A stretch of DNA of 64,000 nucleotides from JAXGYX01 sp964487355. Lineage in GTDB: Bacteria; Bacillota; Clostridia; Saccharofermentanales; Fastidiosipilaceae. The notes beneath the pieces were generated by a model. It saw nothing but the letters and a program-made list of their open reading frames with translations, was not told where the DNA came from and did no database searches. Positions within the stretch are counted from its first letter, which is position 1. Each line of letters begins with the position of its first letter. Of the stretch, positions 1-9,500 are shown piece after piece. The position numbers and the translations under genes were made by a program. The DNA lies in the NCBI GenBank assembly GCA_964487355.1, contig CAZAPS010000001.1:62001-126000 (forward strand), in the 5' to 3' direction.

Positions 1-1
1 G

Positions 2-769
2 ATTGCCAACGCTTTCGCGAACGGAAAGGCTTTTATCGCGTTTTTGACCGCCGCGGATCCCAATCTTGAAAAAACAGAGGAATATATCGAAGCGTTGATC
101 GAAGGAGGGGCGGATCTGATCGAGATCGGTGTCCCATTCTCCGACCCGGTTGCCGAAGGTCCGGTCATCCAGGCGGCCAATGTGCGGGCGCTCAAAAATC
201 CGGGCGGCCTTGACGAACTGTTTGAGATGGTGGAGCGGCTGAGGAAAAGACACCGGACACCATTGGTTTTCCTGACTTACTTAAACCCGGTGCACCACTA
301 TGGATATGAGGCGTTTTTCGCCAGAGCCGAACAGGTTGGACTGGACGGGATCATTGTGCCGGACATGCCATATGAAGAACATGGTGAGGTGAAAGATTTC
401 GCGGTCAGGCACAATGTCGACGTGATCAGCCTAATCGCCCCCACTTCGAAAGAACGAATTGACATGATCGCGGCCGAGGCGCGCGGGTTCTTGTATGTTG
501 TGTCTTCCATGGGCGTGACGGGTATGCGCGATGAGCTAAGTGACGAGCTGGCTGAAATGATGGAACACATCAACCGGGTCAGTCCGATACCGACGGCGAT
601 CGGATTTGGGATTCACTCTCCGGAGCAGGCCGCGGAAATGGCCACCTTGGCGGAAGGTGTGATTGTTGGCAGCGCGATCGTGCGGATCATTGAGGACAAA
701 GGTGCCGACGCGGCGGAGGCGCTGTGCTCATATGCGCGGGAAATGAAGGCCGCGATCTCCAAAAACTGA
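2..769 (+). CDS. trpA: Tryptophan synthase alpha subunit, 5' end cut by the window
   Basis: Cleaves indole-3-glycerol phosphate to indole and glyceraldehyde-3-phosphate and passes indole to TrpB. The frame is open from base 2 and reads into typical TrpA sequence (AFANGKAFIAFLTAADP), so the true start lies upstream; the TTG at 44 is internal. About 255 residues are present against roughly 265 usual. The TIM-barrel active-site segment LIEIGVPFSDPVAEGPVIQ keeps the catalytic Glu of the EIGVPFSDP motif. The second acidic residue, usually Asp in LADGP, is Glu here (VAEGP). The segment GFLYVVSSMGVTG matches loop 6 and its downstream strand. The rest of a trp operon is probably off the left edge. 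No terminator is obvious before the next gene 76 bases downstream. Confidence 0.95.
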   Translation: MANAFANGKAFIAFLTAADPNLEKTEEYIEALIEGGADLIEIGVPFSDPVAEGPVIQAANVRALKNPGGLDELFEMVERLRKRHRTPLVFLTYLNPVHHYGYEAFFARAEQVGLDGIIVPDMPYEEHGEVKDFAVRHNVDVISLIAPTSKERIDMIAAEARGFLYVVSSMGVTGMRDELSDELAEMMEHINRVSPIPTAIGFGIHSPEQAAEMATLAEGVIVGSAIVRIIEDKGADAAEALCSYAREMKAAISKN

Positions 770-845
770 TCAAAATGCCGGTTGAACTGGTGTTGCCGCT
801 CAAGAGTCGGATGGAGAACGTGGCGCGTGAGAAGGTGGGAAGAGA

Positions 846-2153
846 ATGCGAATAATTTTTGTCAGGCATGTGCCGGCGAAAATGCCGGATGACGGATCGG
901 CTCCGGTTCCGGATGCGGATCGAACCGTAGCCGCGCGGGCCCGAGCGTTATTTAACAAAAACATTCGCAAATTAAACAATCAGCTTGATTTTGGTGGTGC
1001 TCGGATATGGAGCGGTCCGGACGCGGGAGCGAAGCTCACCGCCAAATTGCTCGCGGCTGCCTTGAATTTGCCTGAGCCCGAGTGTCACGCGTTCATTCTT
1101 GACGGAACTTATGAAGACCTTGTCGCGCAACTCGGGGAGATCAAGGAGCTCGATTCATTGTTTATCGTCGGCGCTGAACCGAACCTTTCGCGCTGGAGCG
1201 CAAAAATCTCCGGTGTTCGGCCGCTGATTGACGAAGGTGGGCTGTTCGCTTTGTGCCTGGACAGCCTCGATCCCCTTAAAGGCCGCCCAATTGGCAGGAG
1301 TGGAACTAGGATCGAGGGTGATCCGGAGACGGCCGAACAGCTTGACTTCACGGAATTTCGCGACGCTTTACTTGATCAAATCAATACAATACAGGAACGG
1401 TTGGCGATGTTTGAGGCCAATCCATCCGATCTCGTGACGACCCACCAATTTCGTGTGTCCATCCGTGTGGCGAGATCCTTGCTTTCTTTCGCGGGTCCTT
1501 TGTTTTCCGAAAGCGAGTACCACGTCTTTCGGGAGAGGTTAAAAGTGATTGGCGGTCAATTTGGCTATTTGCGTGAGTTGGATGTCTTGCTCGAGCAGTG
1601 GAGTGATTTTGTCGCTGACGTCGCCGGGCGGACCACCTTGTCATATTATTTAATGGGGCGTAGGAAGATTGAAGAGCGTAAAGTGATTCACCATGTCGAT
1701 TCCATCTCGATTTCCAATGAGCTCGACATGTTTCAAACTTGGCTTGAGAATCAACCACAAGACTCAAAAGAAGATTTTGAGTCGTTTGCCGATCGTCGAT
1801 TCACCGCCTGGAATCGACGCGCTCTAAAAGTGTTGAGGGCGTTAAACTACCGTGAGTGGTCCGAGGTTCACGCTCTGCGGATTCGTTACAAAAAAATTCG
1901 TTATGTGCAACGCGCTTTTCCCTGCTTTGATCGACAATCCATTCTGAGCGGTGAGCGATTGAAAGAAATGCAGGATGATTTGGGACGGATCTGTGACACT
2001 TATGTAAACACCCATATTTTGCGTACGATGTTCTCCGATCCCGATTTTCAGCAGTCAAAAAACGAGGCGAGTCGGTTCATCGACCATTTAAAAAAATTCA
2101 GAGAAGAGCTTGAGTTGAAAATGACTTTGTCGGAGTGGGAGACGGGCCGTTAA
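846..2153 (+). CDS. Degenerate SixA-like histidine phosphatase domain fused to a CHAD domain
   Basis: Start ATG 846 follows a purine-rich SD (GAAGGTGGGAAGAG). Residues about 1-160 resemble SixA-type histidine phosphatases (MRIIFVRHVPAK at the N terminus), but RHG is RHV and the second catalytic His of the VGH-P motif is Ala110 (VGAEPNLSRW). The intact SixA at 52776 reads VGHQPYLSQW at the same place. Residues about 190-425 form a CHAD domain: HQFRVSIRVARSLL, YLRELDVLLEQW and HALRIRYKKIRY carry the His/Arg/Lys helices, and LKEMQDDLGRICD matches the late CHAD motif. Known CHAD domains are helical and several bind polyphosphate. The phosphatase half is probably inactive and may act as a binding module. 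The 76-base gap to trpA permits cotranscription, but no functional link is evident. Confidence 0.8.
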   Translation: MRIIFVRHVPAKMPDDGSAPVPDADRTVAARARALFNKNIRKLNNQLDFGGARIWSGPDAGAKLTAKLLAAALNLPEPECHAFILDGTYEDLVAQLGEIKELDSLFIVGAEPNLSRWSAKISGVRPLIDEGGLFALCLDSLDPLKGRPIGRSGTRIEGDPETAEQLDFTEFRDALLDQINTIQERLAMFEANPSDLVTTHQFRVSIRVARSLLSFAGPLFSESEYHVFRERLKVIGGQFGYLRELDVLLEQWSDFVADVAGRTTLSYYLMGRRKIEERKVIHHVDSISISNELDMFQTWLENQPQDSKEDFESFADRRFTAWNRRALKVLRALNYREWSEVHALRIRYKKIRYVQRAFPCFDRQSILSGERLKEMQDDLGRICDTYVNTHILRTMFSDPDFQQSKNEASRFIDHLKKFREELELKMTLSEWETGR

Positions 2154-2305
2154 ACTGATGAATCTTCCAATGGATAAACTGTGGACTGATTATTAAAAGT
2201 GGTCAGACAGAAAATATCATTGGTTCTTTACACAAATTAGCTCCGGCAAATTTCACCGCATCCAACAAATGTTACAATATTGTTTCAAAAACACCGGCGC
2301 CACTA

Positions 2306-2334
2306 TTGAAAAAAAATTCCTCTACGGATAGAAT
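2306..2334 (+). promoter_or_regulatory. Likely sigma-A promoter of the dcw cluster
   Basis: TTGAAA (2306-2311) and TAGAAT (2329-2334) are separated by exactly 17 bases, about 60 bases before the mraZ start and just upstream of a run of GTGG boxes. It is the best-matching promoter in the 240-base region between the CHAD gene and mraZ. Confidence 0.5.
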
Positions 2335-2350
2335 GCAACCTAGATCAACT

Positions 2351-2397
2351 GTGGAGCGATTCATCACTGAAGTGGTGGATTGTGGAGGGAAAAGTGG
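2351..2397 (+). promoter_or_regulatory. Candidate MraZ operator: phased GTGG boxes
   Basis: GTGG occurs at 2351, 2372, 2382 and 2394, spaced 21, 10 and 12 bases apart, roughly one helical turn or a multiple. MraZ proteins are known to bind short direct repeats (TGGG or AAAGTG types) in front of their own gene. Position and phasing fit autoregulation, but part of the run overlaps the SD and start codon, so some of the repetition may be coincidental. Confidence 0.35.
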
Positions 2398-2831
2398 CCC
2401 GATATACCCATTCAACCGATAAAAAAGGACGTTTTTTTATTCCGGCCAAACTGCGCGACAGTTTAGGTCCGGTTCTCTATGTGACAAAATCACTGGATGA
2501 GGGTTTTCTCGCGGTCTACACAAGCGAACAATTTGAACAAATACGAACACAATTGAATGGATTGTCCGGCACCGACAAAGTCGCGCGCAAACTACGCAGA
2601 GAAATAATCGGCGAGGCGTTGCGTTGCCCGTTGGACAGCCAAGGCCGTGTCAGCATTTCGGAAGAATTGTGGGAAACTGTGCAGGTTTGCGTCGGAGATG
2701 AGATCTGCCTGATCGACCTGGGAGGAAGCCTGGAGATTTGCGCACGCTCTCACTACGAACATCTGCTCGAGAGCGAACCGCCAATTACAGAATTAGACTT
2801 GGATGCATATGATATCAAGGGAATTATCTGA
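2394..2831 (+). CDS. mraZ: MraZ transcriptional regulator of the dcw cluster
   Basis: DNA-binding repressor of the division/cell-wall cluster, with two tandem SpoVT/AbrB-like folds. The first repeat reads YTHSTDKKGRFFIPAKLR, the conserved D-x-KGR-x-x-(I)PAKxR motif; the second reads CPLDSQGRVSISEELW (DxQGR...I). GTG 2394 is preferred because GGAGG (2384-2388) sits 5 bases before it; an in-frame GTG at 2382 has only a weak SD. This start gives 145 residues, the usual family length. The 3' end overlaps rsmH by 29 bases, implying coupled translation. It is the first gene of the cluster. Confidence 0.93.
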   Translation: MARYTHSTDKKGRFFIPAKLRDSLGPVLYVTKSLDEGFLAVYTSEQFEQIRTQLNGLSGTDKVARKLRREIIGEALRCPLDSQGRVSISEELWETVQVCVGDEICLIDLGGSLEICARSHYEHLLESEPPITELDLDAYDIKGII

Positions 2832-3804
2832 CTTTACTCACGTTCCGGTCCTTTATGAACAGACCCTGGAGGCGTTGCGGGTATGCCCGACCGGTATCTA
2901 TGTGGATTGCACCACGGGTGGCGCGGGTCACTCAGCCGGTGTGTTGAGCAAGCTGTCCAATAGTGGACTGTTGATATGCTTGGATAAGGATGACGAGGCA
3001 TTGCGGGCCGCGGACGCACGTTTGTCGGCGATCCGTTCCGCTGGGGCGTATCGTCTGGTAAAAAGTGATTTTGGTGAACTGGCGCGGGTGTTGGCCGATC
3101 TGCGGATATCGATGGTTGATGGAATCATGGCCGATCTGGGTGTGTCCTCTCATCAGTTAGACACGGGAGAGAGAGGTTTTTCCTATAACCACGATGGTCC
3201 GTTGGACATGAGGATGGATCAAGGTCGGGATTTGACGGCCGCGAATCTAATCAACACCTGGCCGGAAGAAGAGATCGCCCGTGTGCTGAAGGATTTTGGC
3301 GAGGAGCGTCACAGCGCCAGGCTGGCGAGGGCGATTGTCACGCGCCGTGCGCGACAACCGTTTGAGACTACCCGAGAATTGTCAGACCTGCTATGCGCGG
3401 CGATGCCGGGCAAGTCAAAAAAAGAAAGACAACATCCGGCCAAGCGCTCCTTTCAAGCGCTCCGCATCGCGGTGAACGGCGAGTTGGACAGCTTGACCTC
3501 ACTGCTTGATTGCGCGCCGGATTGCCTGGCGCCGGGCGGCCGGCTGGCGATTATCAGTTTTCATTCGCTGGAGGATCGCTTGGTGAAAACCGCGTATCGT
3601 GACTGGGAACACCCCTGTGTCTGTCCTCCGGGCCTACCTTGCGTCTGTGAACAAAAACCGCTCGGCAGGATCGTCGGCCCGCGCAAAGGTGTGGTCGCGG
3701 ATGCACGTGAGATGGAGCGGAACACGCGGTCGCGATCGGCGCGATTGAGAGTTTTTGAACGAGGATCCGAATGGAGCGCGGATGATGACAGATCAAAACG
3801 ATAA
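2803..3804 (+). CDS. rsmH: 16S rRNA (cytosine-1402-N4) methyltransferase
   Basis: SAM-dependent methyltransferase that modifies C1402 in the ribosomal P site. It begins with the family hallmark HVPVLYEQTLEAL and the SAM-binding YVDCTTGGAGHS. It also has MADLGVSSHQLD, RGFSYNHDGPLDMRMD and RRARQPFETTRELSDLL, and ends with AIISFHSLEDRLVK. The length of 333 is slightly above the usual 310. ATG 2803 or 2809 lies inside the end of mraZ and neither has a strong SD, so translation is probably coupled. The reading frame overlaps ftsL at the 3' end. Confidence 0.96.
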   Translation: MHMISRELSDFTHVPVLYEQTLEALRVCPTGIYVDCTTGGAGHSAGVLSKLSNSGLLICLDKDDEALRAADARLSAIRSAGAYRLVKSDFGELARVLADLRISMVDGIMADLGVSSHQLDTGERGFSYNHDGPLDMRMDQGRDLTAANLINTWPEEEIARVLKDFGEERHSARLARAIVTRRARQPFETTRELSDLLCAAMPGKSKKERQHPAKRSFQALRIAVNGELDSLTSLLDCAPDCLAPGGRLAIISFHSLEDRLVKTAYRDWEHPCVCPPGLPCVCEQKPLGRIVGPRKGVVADAREMERNTRSRSARLRVFERGSEWSADDDRSKR

Positions 3805-4177
3805 ACAGATTAATGACACGCAATATAAAAGAGATCGGCAGATCTGGCGGGCCAACTCGGTCAAAAAAAACCGCAAGACGGCGTTTGCGGTTTTTATTAT
3901 CCTCCTAGTGTCGCTATTTGCCGGCACGGTGCTGTTGAATCAATCCCGCACCATCGCCTTGAATTTTGAAAAGGCGCGTTTGGAAGAGAAGATCAAAAAA
4001 CTGACGATCGCGAACACACAGGCAGAAAGTGAATTGGTCGAGAACATCAATCTGGAAATTGTCAGAAAGGCGGCGGTGGAAATGGGACTGATGGAACCGG
4101 CCGCGAAACAGATTAGGATTTTAGTTTTGCCTGAAGAGGACACTCTTGAGATTGACAAGGCGGATGATGATAAATGA
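3782..4177 (+). CDS. ftsL: FtsL-like septum protein
   Basis: Small bitopic division protein that in other bacteria forms the FtsQ(DivIB)-FtsL-FtsB(DivIC) complex and activates the septal synthase. From ATG 3782 (GGAG at 3773-3776; ATG 3785 is also possible) it has 131 residues. These are a charged cytoplasmic tail of about 32, one membrane span (about 33-52, AFAVFIILLVSLFAGTVLL), then a coiled coil (FEKARLEEKIKKLTIANTQAESELVENI) and an acidic tail. Sequence identity in this family is low, so the call rests on topology, size and position between rsmH and the PBP. It overlaps rsmH by 23 bases and the next gene by 4. Confidence 0.8.
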   Translation: MMTDQNDKQINDTQYKRDRQIWRANSVKKNRKTAFAVFIILLVSLFAGTVLLNQSRTIALNFEKARLEEKIKKLTIANTQAESELVENINLEIVRKAAVEMGLMEPAAKQIRILVLPEEDTLEIDKADDDK

Positions 4178-6474
4178 AAAATCGCAATGAAGAGGACAAG
4201 CGCCTTGCTAATTTTAGAAAAGCAAGGGCGGATGAGGAGCTACCGCCATACAGGGCGACATCAAGAAATCAATCGCGCAAGACCATTTTTCTCGCGGCGA
4301 TCGTGATGTTGCTGTTTTTAACTTCGCTTGTGCTGCGTCTGTTCGAGACGCAAATCATTAATTATAATTCAAACGCCCGGCGCGCCGCCGGTCTGCAATA
4401 TAAAAATGATGTCAATTATCCGGAACGTGGAGAGATCATCGATCGAATGGGCAACAAGTTGGCGGTCACGACTTATGTGTACACCATCGGCATCACGCCC
4501 AAAAATTTCCGCGCCGCGAATAGTGAAAAGATGCCTCAGTCATTATTATGTGAAACAGTCGCCGAGTTGTTGGATATACCAATAGAAACCGTGAGCGAGG
4601 CGGTGGAACAGACGGACAAACAGTATGTCCAATTGAAGAAAAATGTAAGTCGTGCCGACTATGATCGGCTGCAGGAGTTTTTGAGAGGATACAATGTTGG
4701 CGGACTTGCGGCGGATATCGAGATGCTGAGGTATTACACGCAACCGGACCTTGCCCCCCAAGTAATCGGATTCACTTATAAAGAAGACCGGAACATCGCC
4801 GGCGCGAACGGTCTGGAAAATATGTATAATAAGGAGCTTTCGGGGACACCCGGTTTTTCTTATGGCCAGGTGGATCATTTCAGCAATTCACAGCTGTATT
4901 TTTCAGAAGGCGTTTCACAGTCGCAGTCCACGGGATACAACCTCGTGCTGCACCTTGACTCCTACGTTCAGTCGGTTCTGGAGACTGAATTGGAGAGTAT
5001 GATCGAGCCATTGAATTTCCAAGGTGGCGGTGTCGGCATTGTGATGGACGTGAAGACCGGCGGTGTGCTGGCCATGGCGCAGACCGGTTCCTTTGACCCA
5101 AATGATCCCTACGGTTTGCCGCAAGGATTGTCCGCCGAGGAGGTTGAGGATTGGCACCCGCTGACCGATCAGGATCAGCAGGACCTGCTGACTTCCAAGG
5201 TATGGTTGAATCGCGCGATATCGGAACCATATGAGCCGGGCTCGACCTACAAGGCCTTCACCGTCGCGATGGCACTGGAGGAACAGGCGGTTTCGGAAAC
5301 GGAGACGTTCAGCGATGAACCGATCCATGTCAAAGGCTGGGACGCCTATCCGATTAAATGTTCCGCCTACCCGGCCAACCATGGATATGAAACCATGAAA
5401 GAAGGGCTGTGGTATTCTTGCAATCCGGTCATGGTGCAGATCGCGCAACGCATAGGAAGAGGCGCGTTTTATGATTATGTTCAGGCGTTTGGACATTTGG
5501 AGCTAACCGGCATCGATCTGCCCGGAGAGCAACTGGGCCTGAATCATGAAAACCCCAGCGATGTGGACCTGGCGGTCTGGTCGTTTGGCGAGCAGGCGAC
5601 CGTCACCCCCATTCAATTGCTCAACACATTTGCCGCCATCGGTAATGGGGGGCTGTTGATGGAACCGCAGGTCGCGGATTATTTCACCGACGAAAACGGC
5701 AATGTGGTACGTGACATCCAACCAAAAGTGTTGCGTAGAATTTTGTCAAAAGAGACGAGCGAAAAAACCATCGAATATATGCGCGGAGTGGTGACAGATG
5801 GAACCGCGCCGGTCGCGGAGGTTCCGGGATACAATCCCGCGGGCAAGACGAGCAGATCGACGCACGGAGAAAATGATGAGTTCTCGGTCGTTTCATTCGC
5901 GTCGGTCGCGCCGGCTGAAAATCCGCAGATCGCGGTGTTGATCGTCATGTATCTTCCGCAGCCAAGCACAACTTCCTGGCCGGCTCAATATGTCAACGGA
6001 CGGGTAACCGAAAAGACATTGGAATACCTCAAAGTGCCACGAAAATACACTCAGGAAATGGCGATGGACGTTTTTAATGGCAAGTTGGTGCCAAAACTGG
6101 CCGGACAAAATCGGTATGCCGCGACGGTGAACGCAGGCTACGCGAACTTTGACCTGTTTTATAATTCGAATGTGGATTTTGATCCGGGTTCGAGCGCCAC
6201 AATCCAGTACCAATACCCGGATAGTGGACAAAAAATCAACGGCAAGGGGTTGTTGTACATGTCCACCGACCCGCAACAGCAGCCGGATCAAGTCACGGTG
6301 CCCGATTTTTATGGCATGGATATGGACGAGGCGTTGAAACTGGCCGAGCAATCTTCTCTTAACGTGCGGTTCGTGGGTTCAGGCCCGTCGGGAACGGTTC
6401 AATCACAATCGGCGGATCCGGAGAGCGAGATCATGCGCTACAGCGTCATTGAACTTACTTTTGCTGACAATTAA
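4174..6474 (+). CDS. Class B penicillin-binding protein (FtsI/SpoVD type) with one PASTA domain
   Basis: Septal D,D-transpeptidase. It has a cytoplasmic tail, a membrane span near residues 35-52 (FLAAIVMLLFLTSLVLRLF) and a dimerisation domain (ERGEIIDRMGNKLAVT). The transpeptidase domain has S357-TYK (SxxK) and S415-C-N (SxN). The third motif, normally KTG-T, reads K558-T-S-R-S; the Gly is Ser. A single PASTA domain closes the protein (from about 707, VTVPDFYGMDMDEALKLAEQ). The 766-residue length fits SpoVD/PBP2x-type proteins. The start overlaps ftsL (ATGA) and the gene lies where ftsI or spoVD sits in Bacillota. Whether it serves division or sporulation cannot be told; no sporulation genes are nearby, so division is favoured. 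Confidence 0.92.
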   Translation: MKNRNEEDKRLANFRKARADEELPPYRATSRNQSRKTIFLAAIVMLLFLTSLVLRLFETQIINYNSNARRAAGLQYKNDVNYPERGEIIDRMGNKLAVTTYVYTIGITPKNFRAANSEKMPQSLLCETVAELLDIPIETVSEAVEQTDKQYVQLKKNVSRADYDRLQEFLRGYNVGGLAADIEMLRYYTQPDLAPQVIGFTYKEDRNIAGANGLENMYNKELSGTPGFSYGQVDHFSNSQLYFSEGVSQSQSTGYNLVLHLDSYVQSVLETELESMIEPLNFQGGGVGIVMDVKTGGVLAMAQTGSFDPNDPYGLPQGLSAEEVEDWHPLTDQDQQDLLTSKVWLNRAISEPYEPGSTYKAFTVAMALEEQAVSETETFSDEPIHVKGWDAYPIKCSAYPANHGYETMKEGLWYSCNPVMVQIAQRIGRGAFYDYVQAFGHLELTGIDLPGEQLGLNHENPSDVDLAVWSFGEQATVTPIQLLNTFAAIGNGGLLMEPQVADYFTDENGNVVRDIQPKVLRRILSKETSEKTIEYMRGVVTDGTAPVAEVPGYNPAGKTSRSTHGENDEFSVVSFASVAPAENPQIAVLIVMYLPQPSTTSWPAQYVNGRVTEKTLEYLKVPRKYTQEMAMDVFNGKLVPKLAGQNRYAATVNAGYANFDLFYNSNVDFDPGSSATIQYQYPDSGQKINGKGLLYMSTDPQQQPDQVTVPDFYGMDMDEALKLAEQSSLNVRFVGSGPSGTVQSQSADPESEIMRYSVIELTFADN

Positions 6475-6504
6475 GCAGTAATGATAATTAGGAAGGTATG
6501 ACGA

Positions 6505-9500
6505 ATGCAGATTCACACACTATTTGCCGGCTATCCGATAATCCGTTTTGAAGGACAGCGGACGGCGGAAGTGACCAATGTGACCTATGACTCGCGCAAG
6601 GTGAGGGCAGGCTCGCTTTTTGTATGCATTGAGGGATATGTGCAGGATGGACATGATTTTATCGCGGAGGCGCTCGAAAAAGGCGCCACCGCCATTGTTG
6701 TGCAAAAAGAGGTCGACCTGCCCAAAAAATGTCAGTGCGCGATGATCCGTGTGGCTGACTCCAGACAGGCACTGGCGTATATTTCGTCGCGCTATTTCAA
6801 CATGCCGTCCCGCAAGCTGAAAATGATCGCGGCGACCGGCGCGGCCGGCAAACATACATTTTCCTATTTACTCTATTCATTGTTGCGCCGCCGCGGAGAA
6901 TCCTGTGGCATGATCAACGGAATGGAGACTTGGATCAGCGACCGTGTGGTGTATCAAACCAGAAATCATCCGGGAGCGCTGGAAATACAGGAAGCGCTGG
7001 ACATCATGCAGCAAAACGACCAGCGTTTCGCCGTCATGCCTGTCAGTCGACAAGATATCTTGCTGGAGCGGGCGCGCTATGTCTCATTTGAAATTGGAGT
7101 GTTGCTGAACAGCAAGAACGCGCTGTCAGACAAAGAGTTTGAATTTTATCGTTCCTGCCGTCATTTGGTGCTGAATATTGATGATATCACCGTCCCTGTA
7201 TTGCAGAGTCGGCTGGGAAATCAACCGATGTTGACCTTCGGAATGGATGAGCGGGCGGATGTGCGCGCGGTCAATGTCCATATCGCGAATCAGGACGGTG
7301 TGGTCGGCACGCGCTTTGAACTTCATTACAGACAGTTTAAGCCATTTCCCATTTTTATCGACAAACCGGGTCGCTTCAATGTCCACAACATGCTTGCGGT
7401 GATCGCCACCGCGCTGACCCTGGAGTTAAAACTTGATGACATTCGAGAAAGCCTCGGTGAACTCGAATCACCGGGTCGCACTCAAAGAGTTCCAAATAAG
7501 CTGGGACTGCAGATCTATATAGACAATGCCTGGCGGCCCACTCAATTGGAACGCCTGTTGACGGCGGTGCGTCCTTATTGTGGTCGCCGTCTGATTCTTG
7601 TCTGCGGAGCCGGCGGCAATCGCAATCGTGACAACCGGTTCGCGCTGGGACGTTTGTGCGGCGAATTGGCCGATCACACAATTTTGACCGTGACCAGCTC
7701 GCGGGCGGAAGATGCCGCGACCATCGTGCAAGAGATGGAACACGGCCTGGTTCAGACCGGTTCTTCATATGAGTCGATTCCCGATCGGAAAATGGCGATT
7801 GAACGGGCGGTTCGGATGGCGAAACCGGGTGATTTAATATTGATTGTCGGCAAAGGAGAGACACGATACGAAATGAATTCTGATTTTACCGATCCGGTGT
7901 CGGATCTGGAAATCGCCGGCGACGTGTTGGCGGAAATGACATCGAGCTCGGCTGAGGTGGGAATGAGCGCAAGCGTCCACGCCCTGAATGAAGCTGTGGG
8001 TGGCCGCCTCGCGTCGCCGATCAACCGTGAGAAAGATTCAACAGATCCAACAGATCCAAGTGACCTCGACCGGTTCACTGATATCGTGGTCCATGGAGTC
8101 TCGACCGACACGCGCGGCGTGCGGCAGAGAAATTTATTTGTCGCGTTGCGAGGTGAGCGTTTCGATGGGCATGACTATCTAAAACAGGCGGAAAAAGCCG
8201 GTGCGGTCGCCGTGCTGGTCTCTGATGAGGACAAGTGGCTGGCCGCCGGTCTTGGTGTGCCGGCGATTGTGGTCGAAGATACCCTGACCGCTTACGAACA
8301 GCTCGCCGAGTGGTATCGTGGACGCTTGCGGGCCAAAGTGATTGGTGTTGTCGGCAGTGTGGGAAAGACAAGCACTCGTGACATGATTGTCGCGGCACTC
8401 GCTGAAGATTTCGACGTCGCTTCAACTACCGGTAATTTTAACAATGAGATCGGTCTTTCCGCTACCATTCTCGGTACCCCGCGCGACGCCGAGATTTTAG
8501 TGGCGGAAATGGGCATCAGTGAACCGGGAAAAATGGAGATACTCGCGCGGATGGCGCGCCCGGACATCGCGGTCATGACCATGATCGGTTATTCTCATAT
8601 AGAACAATTGAAGTCGTTGGAAAACACACGTATGGAAAAAAGCCTGGTCGCGGATCACCTGCCACGCGATGGATGGCTGCTGGTGAACTTGGACGATGAA
8701 CGGCTGGCGCGCACAGTACTGGAGCGTCAAAGCATGAATCTTCATATTGGAGGGATCCGCATAAACGACACGGACAGGCCGTCTACCCCAGCGAATGACA
8801 TTTTGATCGAGGCGGACCATATTTCAGTGATTGGGGACGCGACCGAGTTCATCGCGGGTTATTATTATAAGAACAGTTCACGTCCGGCTCTTGAATTGAA
8901 GGTGCGGCTGGAGGTCAAAGGCAAACACCATGTTCGCAACGCGTTGTTTGGTTTACTCTGCGCCGAGCTGTTAGGTATGGACGCGCGGCGCGCGGTCGCC
9001 GGCCTACGTAATTATCAACGGACGGGAAATCGGCAGAAGATCGTCGAGACGAATGGCGTCACTGTGATCAACGATACATACAACGCCAGCGCGGAATCGA
9101 TGTTTGCCGGATTTGAAGTGATGAACGACATTGCCTGCTTTTCCGAATCCGATACGGAGTCTAACGATCCGAACTTGGATAAGCCGACCTGCCGACGGAT
9201 GGTCGTCGCCCTCGGCGGCATCAATGAACTTGGTGACTACGCGCAGGAGGTACATGCCGCGGTGGGTGCCGATCTGGTCAAGTATAGGCCGTCCATCGTA
9301 TTTGTCTGTGGCCCGCACGCGCCGGCGTTGACCGACGCGTTGTTGACCGGCCAGCGCAGTGATGATGGAGAGGGCGCCGCCCGCGAGCTGTGTGATGTGC
9401 GCCCGTTCGCCGATCGTGAAGAGCTTTCCGAGGCGCTGTTGCCATTGATCAGGCAAGGCGATGTGGTGTTTGTAAAAGGCTCAAGAATGTATGAGATGGA

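Noticed and set aside
44..46. TTG start for trpA
   Set aside because: Conserved TrpA sequence continues upstream in the same frame to the window edge, so this is an internal codon.
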